The notes under the pieces are model-generated. The model had not been told where the DNA came from. It saw only the letters and a program-made list of their open reading frames with translations, and did not search any database. A stretch of DNA of 10,000 nucleotides from Candidatus Hydrogenedens sp. (lineage in GTDB: Bacteria > Hydrogenedentota > Hydrogenedentia > Hydrogenedentales > Hydrogenedentaceae): the NCBI GenBank assembly GCA_020216745.1, contig JAIWNQ010000062.1:1-10000 (forward strand), read 5' to 3'. A program made the position numbers and the translations under genes. Shown one piece after another: positions 4,955 through 10,000 of this stretch (the first letter of the stretch is position 1; every line of letters begins with the position of its first letter).

Positions 4955-6292
4955 ATGACTAGAACAAAAAATCTCTATTCAAAACATCTAATATCATTCT
5001 TATTAATTACAGTTATCCTATTCTTTTTAAATCTTCTTCCCTTTGCTGATTTAAAAACACCTCCAGAACGTGAAACCCCCTTCCCCGTTACAGAAACACC
5101 TTCTCAGATAGTACTCACCATAACTGAAACACCCCAAAATTCAATTTCAATACAATGGAGCACCTCCACAAATGTAAAAGAAAGCATCATCGAATGGCGA
5201 AAAAAAGAAGATTCAAACACATTAAAAAGTCAAGCCCAATCCATCTCCATAATAGACCCACCCTTGAAAAACAATCCAGAAATACTCCGATGGTTCATAA
5301 CCTTAAATTCTTTAGAACCTGACACAATTTATGAGTACCGAGTAGCTTCCATCCCACAAGATATTTGGAGTAATTGGTTCTCCTTCAAAACTGCCCCTGC
5401 CCAACCACGAACCTTTTCATTTATATACTTAGGGGATGCTCAAGTTGGATTTGAAGAATGGGGAAAATTGCTTAGTAATGCTATTGAAAAATGTCCCGAT
5501 TGCTCCTTTATCCTTATGGCTGGAGACCTTGTAAATCGTGGGAATGAACGGGATGACTGGGATGCCTTATTCCACTTCGCAGGTGATATATTCGCTCGAT
5601 ACCCATTAGTCCCAACAATTGGCAATCATGAGTATAAATCCAGCCCTATGTTACCTAAAATGTACACCGACTACTTCGTCCTGCCACAAAACGGACCCGA
5701 AAATATCCCAAAAGAATATTGCTACTCCTTCCTTTTTTCAAACGCACATTTTACTATCCTAAATGCTAACCATAATCCAGAAGAACAAACGGCTTGGTTA
5801 GAAAATCAATTAGCACACAGTCAAAGTTTATGGAAATTCCTCTTATTTCACCAACCTATTTATAGTTCGGGAGTACGTAGAGATAACAAACACATTAGAG
5901 ACGCATGGTTACCTATCATTGACAAATACCATGTTGATTTTGTTTTTCAAGGTCATGACCATTCCTACTGGCGAACATATCCATTAAATAACAACCAAAA
6001 AGTATCCTCTCCATACGAAGGAACATACTACGTTATTGCCTTCTCTGGGACAAAAGCTTACGAAACTCAGGAACCAACAGAACTTATCGAAAAATCATTC
6101 ACAAAAACCCCAACATATCAAATAATAACAATCGAGACGGAAAAAGATAATAAACTCACGTACCGTTCCTTTGACAAAGAAGGTAATCTCAAAGACGAAG
6201 TTATCATCTACAAACCTGCACAAAACTTACACTCCTTCAATTTTAATTCATTAAGATATTTCGAACCTATTTTAACTGCCAACGCATTTTAA
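4955..6292 (+). CDS. Metallophosphoesterase with purple-acid-phosphatase-like N-domain
   Basis: This 445-aa protein probably hydrolyses a phosphate ester outside the cytoplasm. Residues 12-30 are a hydrophobic signal or anchor segment without a lipobox Cys. Residues 49-147 look like the fibronectin-type N-terminal domain of purple acid phosphatases (SIQWST, LEPDTIYEYRV, FSFKTAP). The calcineurin-like core (about 154-365) shows metal ligands D161 (GDAQ), D191 (GDLVNRG), N224/H225 (GNHE), H299 (FHQP), and H334/H336 (GHDH). The iron-binding Tyr that makes these enzymes purple (GDxxY) is replaced by N194, so a different metal centre is likely. The substrate cannot be told. AAGGAAG (4940-4946) lies 8 bp before the ATG, which supports this start. 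A terminator follows, so the gene is probably transcribed alone. Confidence 0.88.
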   Translation: MTRTKNLYSKHLISFLLITVILFFLNLLPFADLKTPPERETPFPVTETPSQIVLTITETPQNSISIQWSTSTNVKESIIEWRKKEDSNTLKSQAQSISIIDPPLKNNPEILRWFITLNSLEPDTIYEYRVASIPQDIWSNWFSFKTAPAQPRTFSFIYLGDAQVGFEEWGKLLSNAIEKCPDCSFILMAGDLVNRGNERDDWDALFHFAGDIFARYPLVPTIGNHEYKSSPMLPKMYTDYFVLPQNGPENIPKEYCYSFLFSNAHFTILNANHNPEEQTAWLENQLAHSQSLWKFLLFHQPIYSSGVRRDNKHIRDAWLPIIDKYHVDFVFQGHDHSYWRTYPLNNNQKVSSPYEGTYYVIAFSGTKAYETQEPTELIEKSFTKTPTYQIITIETEKDNKLTYRSFDKEGNLKDEVIIYKPAQNLHSFNFNSLRYFEPILTANAF

Positions 6293-6310
6293 TTTTTATT
6301 AAAAAAATAG

Positions 6311-6316
6311 TATAAT
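6311..6316 (+). promoter_or_regulatory. Isolated perfect -10 box before the aminotransferase
   Basis: TATAAT (6311-6316) would start transcription near 6323, at the first base of the following hairpin. No good -35 hexamer lies 16-18 bp upstream, so this is a weak call. If used, every transcript of the aminotransferase gene would begin with the hairpin. Confidence 0.25.
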
Positions 6317-6322
6317 AATCGT

Positions 6323-6346
6323 ATCTTCCATGGGGGAAGGTTTTTT
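6323..6346 (+). terminator. Intrinsic terminator after the phosphoesterase gene
   Basis: ATCTTCC (6323-6329) and GGAAGGT (6335-6341) form a 7-bp stem, including one T-G pair, around the loop ATGGG, and six T follow (6341-6346). It lies about 30 bp past the phosphoesterase stop and 42 bp before the aminotransferase start. Confidence 0.65.
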
Positions 6347-6387
6347 CCACATACCCAACCATCATAATTTTTTTAATAGAGGTTTAT

Positions 6388-7701
6388 ATGCGTCGAAATA
6401 TTGTTCACGAAGGTGCCCGTAATTTAAGCTACGAAATAAGAGAAATCGTAGCCATCGCTAATAAAGTAAAGGAATTAGGTCAACCTATTACATGGGAAAA
6501 TATCGGAGACCCTATCGAAAAAGGGGAACAAATTGCCCCCTGGATTAAAGACATTATTCATGAAACAATTGATGATTCACGCACCTACGGTTACTGTGAT
6601 ACTGCTGGCGTCCCTGAAACCCGTGCCTTTTTAGCCGAAATGGTAAATCAACGAAGTGGTAGCACTAAAATTACACCCGATGATATCATCTTCTTCAATG
6701 GCATCGGAGATGCTGTCGCAAAAGTCTATGGTTTTCTTAAACGTGAAGCAAGAGTCTTAGGTCCTTCACCAGCATATAGCACTCATTCTTCCGCTGAGGC
6801 GGCTCACTCTGGTTACAGTCACCTCACCTATAAGTTAGACCCATATAATAACTGGATGCCCGATTTATATGACCTTAGAAACAAAGTAAAATATAACGAC
6901 TCCATCGCAGGCATACTCCTACTCTCACCAGATAACCCTACAGGAGCCGTGTATCCAAGAAGTGTGCTTGAGGAAATACTTAAAATCGCAAAAGAATACG
7001 ATTTATTTATCATTACCGATGAAATATATAGCCATATTGTTTTCCCGGGGTATCCAAAAATTCACCTAAGCCAGTGGATTGAAGATGTCCCAGGTATTGC
7101 CATGCGAGGAATTAGTAAAGAATTTCCCTGGCCTGGAGCCCGCTGCGGATGGATTGAAGTATTAAATCGTAAAAAAGATGCCAATTTCTCCGAATATGTT
7201 GACAGTCTACTTGCCGCCAAACGATTAGAAGTATGCTCAACAACATTTCCACAAATGGTCATCCCCAAAGTAATGGGAGATAGTCGTTATCCACAACATC
7301 TTCGTCAACGTGCCCTTACATTCAGCAATCGTGCAGACGAACTTATGGAGGCATTTCACGGATGTCCTCATGTCGTATTAAACAGACCTGGCGGAGCATT
7401 CTATGCCACTGTCATGTTCAAAGAAGGTGTGTTAAACAGCCATCAAACACTACCAATCGAAAATAAAAAAATAAAAGAATACATCGAAACCCTGGTCAAA
7501 AATGCACCTCCCGACAAACGTTTTGTATATTATCTTATGGGTTCCACTGGCATCGTTGTTGTGCCCTTAAGCGGATTCCAATCCAATTACCATGGTTTCC
7601 GCATTACCCTCTTAGAAACTGATGATAACAAACGTTCCTGGATTATGAAAACACTCCGCCATGCTGTCGATTCCTATATAACTAACGAAACAAAATCCTA
7701 A
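6388..7701 (+). CDS. PLP-dependent aminotransferase, class I/II
   Basis: This 437-aa enzyme belongs to fold-type I PLP aminotransferases (aspartate/alanine aminotransferase group), which move an amino group between an amino acid and a 2-oxo acid in the cytoplasm. Visible landmarks are NIGDP (38-42), YGYCDTAGVPETR (67-79), SPDNPTG with N183, TDEIYSH with D211 (cofactor ring) and Y214, SKEFPWPGARCGW with the Schiff-base lysine K244 and phosphate-binding R252, and GFRITLLE with R405 for the substrate carboxylate. All key residues are present, so it should be active. The sequence does not tell the substrate pair. TAGAGG (6377-6382) lies 5 bp before the ATG. Neighbours are unrelated and separated by a terminator upstream and 195 bp downstream. 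Confidence 0.92.
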   Translation: MRRNIVHEGARNLSYEIREIVAIANKVKELGQPITWENIGDPIEKGEQIAPWIKDIIHETIDDSRTYGYCDTAGVPETRAFLAEMVNQRSGSTKITPDDIIFFNGIGDAVAKVYGFLKREARVLGPSPAYSTHSSAEAAHSGYSHLTYKLDPYNNWMPDLYDLRNKVKYNDSIAGILLLSPDNPTGAVYPRSVLEEILKIAKEYDLFIITDEIYSHIVFPGYPKIHLSQWIEDVPGIAMRGISKEFPWPGARCGWIEVLNRKKDANFSEYVDSLLAAKRLEVCSTTFPQMVIPKVMGDSRYPQHLRQRALTFSNRADELMEAFHGCPHVVLNRPGGAFYATVMFKEGVLNSHQTLPIENKKIKEYIETLVKNAPPDKRFVYYLMGSTGIVVVPLSGFQSNYHGFRITLLETDDNKRSWIMKTLRHAVDSYITNETKS

Positions 7702-7769
7702 TTAATCCAAAAATACCAACAAAACAATACATACATTATCACACAACATTGTTAATTATTTTAAAATTT

Positions 7770-7798
7770 TTCCGTTATAAAATCGGAACTTTTATAAC
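7770..7798 (+). promoter_or_regulatory. Two overlapping, mutually exclusive hairpins
   Basis: TTCCG (7770-7774) pairs with CGGAA (7784-7788) and is followed by CTTTTAT, resembling a weak terminator for the aminotransferase gene. The bases in its loop also form a second perfect inverted repeat, GTTATAAAA (7774-7782) with TTTTATAAC (7790-7798). Only one of the two can exist at a time. It may be an operator or a simple terminator; the sequence does not decide. Confidence 0.35.
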
Positions 7799-7834
7799 AA
7801 ATTAAACATAAATAAAATATAAAACACGGAAGTA

Positions 7835-7864
7835 TTACATACCCAACATTTTTTATGTTATTAT
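7835..7864 (+). promoter_or_regulatory. Promoter candidate for tolA-tolB
   Basis: TTACAT (7835-7840) and TATTAT (7859-7864) are 18 bp apart, with TGT directly before the -10 box. Transcription near 7871 would give a leader of about 26 bases starting at the AAGGAGGG ribosome site (7874-7881). That site lies 15 bp before the ATG, longer than usual, but no other in-frame start codon is nearer. Confidence 0.4.
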
Positions 7865-7896
7865 AAAACAATAAAGGAGGGAAAAATAGTTATAAA

Positions 7897-8667
7897 ATGC
7901 AATGGTTATATCAAGAATATTGGAATAGAAATAAAGAATCGAAACAGATAAAAAAAGCATTTATCATTTCGATTCTTATCCATATTCTTATTTTCATACC
8001 TTTTTATTTTTATAAATTTAGAACACCAGAACCCATTCCACTTGTTTTTCAGGTATCATTAGAGAACCCTGTCCCAGAAAAACCAATCACACAAGAACCT
8101 CCACCAGAACCACCTAAACCCGAACCGCCCAAACCAGAGCCTCCCAAACCTGAACCACCAAAGCCAGAACCTCCCAAACCTGAACCCAAACCAGAACCTC
8201 CTAAACCCGAACCGAAACCCGAAAAAAAACCAGAACCTCCTAAGCCAAAACCAGAACCTGAAAAAAAACCAGAACCTCCTAAACCCAAACCAGAACCCGA
8301 AAAAAAACCTGTAGAGAAAAAAGAGAAAATTCCACCTACTCCACCCGCACCTAAAGCAGAAGTCGCAACTCCTTTACCGCCAGAATTGGAATGGTGGGCA
8401 AGACAGGTCCAAAGAAAAATTGAATCTGTTTGGGTTGTCCCAGAAGGAATTAAAATAGACCCCGAAAATAACGTAGCAGAAGTATCTTTTTGGGTAAACA
8501 GACAGGGACAACTCATCGAAACCCCAAGGGTAACCAAAGAAGCAAGCGACCCAGAGTTAGGTGAATCAGGTATTCGGGCTATTTTGCTCGCCGCACCATT
8601 TCCCCGTTTCCCAGACGGATTCGCAAAGGACGAACAACTGGTAGTATATGCCTTTTCGCTACAATAA
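7897..8667 (+). CDS. tolA: TolA-like (TonB-family) energy-transducing protein
   Basis: This 256-aa protein spans the envelope. A short basic cytoplasmic tail (1-20) precedes one membrane helix (about 21-39) that contains the S25-x3-H29 motif (SILIH) through which TolA and TonB contact their TolQR/ExbBD motor. A stiff Pro/Glu/Lys spacer of PEPPKP repeats fills residues 68-140. A C-terminal TonB/TolA-type domain (about 160-256) contains WWARQVQRKIESVWVVP, VAEVSFWVNRQGQL and AILLAAPFPRFP. Its place directly before tolB (80 bp) favours TolA over TonB, linking the inner membrane to TolB-Pal in the Tol system. The spacer is proline-based like TonB, whereas E. coli TolA has a long Ala/Lys-rich helix. 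tolQ and tolR are not upstream. Confidence 0.85.
   Translation: MQWLYQEYWNRNKESKQIKKAFIISILIHILIFIPFYFYKFRTPEPIPLVFQVSLENPVPEKPITQEPPPEPPKPEPPKPEPPKPEPPKPEPPKPEPKPEPPKPEPKPEKKPEPPKPKPEPEKKPEPPKPKPEPEKKPVEKKEKIPPTPPAPKAEVATPLPPELEWWARQVQRKIESVWVVPEGIKIDPENNVAEVSFWVNRQGQLIETPRVTKEASDPELGESGIRAILLAAPFPRFPDGFAKDEQLVVYAFSLQ
8098..8316 (+). repeat. Tandem repeats encoding the Pro-Glu-Lys spacer
   Basis: The DNA repeats as 15-base units (one EPPKP each) at about 8107-8181, then as longer units. Two 39-base copies (8221-8259 and 8260-8298, each coding for EKKPEPPKPKPEP) differ at about three positions, and a third begins at 8299. Unit lengths are multiples of three, so gain or loss keeps the frame and would alter spacer length only. 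Confidence 0.85.
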
Positions 8668-8747
8668 ACATCCGCAAATGTAATTTTTTATCAATTTCAA
8701 TTATAATACTTGTGATTCTACAAACTTAAAGCAAAAGGGATAAAGTT

Positions 8748-10000
8748 ATGGTTCCAAAAAGAATGTATATTGTCGTTTTTATTACTCTTCTTTTCCTCTC
8801 ATTTAATCTTTATTCACAGGATGCAATCAGAATTCAATCAGTAAGAGGTATTGATACAAGAATTGTAGTAGCAGTCCCACCTTTTTGTCCAGATACACCC
8901 GAATTAAGTGGTGTCGCTGTAGAATTATCACAGGTTGTAGCTTATGACCTCGAATTTTCAGGACTCTTCATCATCCTACCTCGTGAAAGGTATCCCGTAG
9001 GATTTGTCGCATTGGATAGAGAGATAACCAATTTAAATTTCGAAGCATGGCGGGCTACAAAAGCAGAATTCATCGTTTACGGTTTTGTAAAACGAGAAGG
9101 GAATAAGTATGTTTGTCAAATACGATTAATTGACCTTTTATCAAACAATCAAGTAGTAGGCAAAGAAGTTCGAGTAGATATCTCAAACGCTCGATTGTCT
9201 GCACATCGCTTTACTGAAGAAGCCATCGGCTATGTTGATGGCATTCCAGGTATCGGAACAAGTCAAATTTGTTTCACGGGTATTGTGGGCAAAAATAAGG
9301 AACTTTTCATCGCAGATTATGATGGGGCAAATCTAAAACAAATCACAGAACACGGTTCTGTATCAATAAAACCTAAAATTTCCCCTGATGGAACAAAAAT
9401 CGCCTACTTATCATACAAAGACCGTTACTCTTTCTTATACATCTTTGACCGTCTAACTGGCAAAGTCACACCCTTATCTAAAGAGGTTGGCTTAAACTCT
9501 GCTCCTGCTTGGTTCCCAGATGGACAACGTTTAGCTATGACATTAAGTAAAGATGCAAATATGGAAATTTATATCCGTAATATGGACGGAAGTAACCCTG
9601 TCCGAATCACAAGAAATAAAGATGCAGATACATCTCCTTGTATTTCGCCAGATGGTTCCCAAATTGCTTTCGTAAGTGACCGAGGTGGAAACCCACAAAT
9701 TCATGTCATGGGAGCAGATGGAAGTGAACCAAGAAGACTTTCATACCAAGGCGGAAATTCTTATGACCCAGCATGGTCACCAGATGGAAAAATGATTGCG
9801 TACGTCGTAGAACAAAAAGGAGAAGGCTTCGAAATCTATGTTATGAACGCTGATGGCTCCAATCCAAGACGATTAACCAACTCCTACGGAAGCAATGAAT
9901 CTCCAACATGGTCACCTGATTCAAGACATCTCATGTTCTGTTCCACAAGAAATGGAAGATGGGAATTATGGACCGTAAATGTAAAGACAGGAGAAGAACG
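8748..10000 (+). CDS. tolB: Tol-Pal system protein TolB, 3' end outside window
   Basis: The open frame runs from the ATG at 8748 past the window end (417 codons seen). TolB is the periplasmic protein that binds Pal and receives TolA. Residues 1-23 form a signal peptide with likely cleavage after LYS, before Q24. Residues 27-155 are the TolB N-terminal domain (RIVVAVPPF, AVELSQVVAYDLEFSGLFIILPR, AEFIVYGFV). The beta-propeller that follows has five visible repeats with SPDG-type turns near residues 212, 256, 300, 344 and 389 (for example SPDGTKIAYLS, SPDGSQIAFVSDR). AAAAGGGA (8733-8740) lies 7 bp before the ATG. A TATAAT (8702-8707) in the 80-bp gap lacks a good -35, so cotranscription with tolA is likely. 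The usual partner pal would be expected downstream. Confidence 0.95.
   Translation, partial: MVPKRMYIVVFITLLFLSFNLYSQDAIRIQSVRGIDTRIVVAVPPFCPDTPELSGVAVELSQVVAYDLEFSGLFIILPRERYPVGFVALDREITNLNFEAWRATKAEFIVYGFVKREGNKYVCQIRLIDLLSNNQVVGKEVRVDISNARLSAHRFTEEAIGYVDGIPGIGTSQICFTGIVGKNKELFIADYDGANLKQITEHGSVSIKPKISPDGTKIAYLSYKDRYSFLYIFDRLTGKVTPLSKEVGLNSAPAWFPDGQRLAMTLSKDANMEIYIRNMDGSNPVRITRNKDADTSPCISPDGSQIAFVSDRGGNPQIHVMGADGSEPRRLSYQGGNSYDPAWSPDGKMIAYVVEQKGEGFEIYVMNADGSNPRRLTNSYGSNESPTWSPDSRHLMFCSTRNGRWELWTVNVKTGEE

Noticed and set aside
8049..8537. Long minus-strand open frame rich in Gly and Ser
   Set aside because: It is the antisense of the Pro-Glu-Lys repeats of the TolA-like gene; its composition is a by-product of CC-rich codons.

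Overview
The window is a gene-dense, AT-rich stretch of a bacterial chromosome with every supported gene on the + strand. A TolA-like protein followed by TolB points to a double-membrane (Gram-negative) cell, and IspD and IspF show that isoprenoids are made by the methylerythritol phosphate (MEP) route. The gene order yacL-ispD-ispF is best known from Bacillus and its relatives, so the mixture suggests a diderm outside the well-studied Proteobacteria. A low-GC candidate phylum such as Hydrogenedentota is only a guess. The standard code is used and TGA is a stop. I see no transposase, integrase, phage gene, tRNA, rRNA or CRISPR array.

Layout. 1-212: a tiny zinc-finger protein with half of a LIM-type motif. 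213-444: a long imperfect inverted repeat that folds as a three-way junction and ends in a T-rich run, then a promoter candidate with a 17-bp palindrome over its -35. 445-1585: a UPF0235/DUF167 protein and a trimeric-type purine nucleoside phosphorylase, 13 bp apart. 1586-1868: an AT-only hairpin after the phosphorylase gene, then a promoter. 1869-4100: a tight operon of a membrane PIN-TRAM protein (YacL type), ispD and ispF, with overlaps of 4 and 8 bp. 4101-4954: 854 bp without a believable protein gene. It holds a strong promoter candidate, several hairpins and a sharply GC-rich, C-skewed island ending in a terminator-like structure. 4955-6292: an exported or membrane-anchored metallophosphoesterase with an N-terminal fibronectin-like domain, followed by an intrinsic terminator. 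6388-7701: a fold-type I PLP aminotransferase. 7897-8667: a TolA/TonB-type protein with a Pro-Glu-Lys repeat spacer. 8748-10000: tolB, cut by the window end.

How they work together. IspD and IspF catalyse two MEP-pathway steps with one enzyme step (IspE) between them, and share a transcript with the PIN-TRAM protein. TolA and TolB belong to the Tol-Pal envelope machine, but TolQ/TolR are not upstream here. The phosphatase and the aminotransferase look like stand-alone genes. The least explained sequence is the gene-free 4101-4954 block, whose promoter, hairpins and GC-rich island suggest one or two undescribed small RNAs. This is inference from sequence patterns only.
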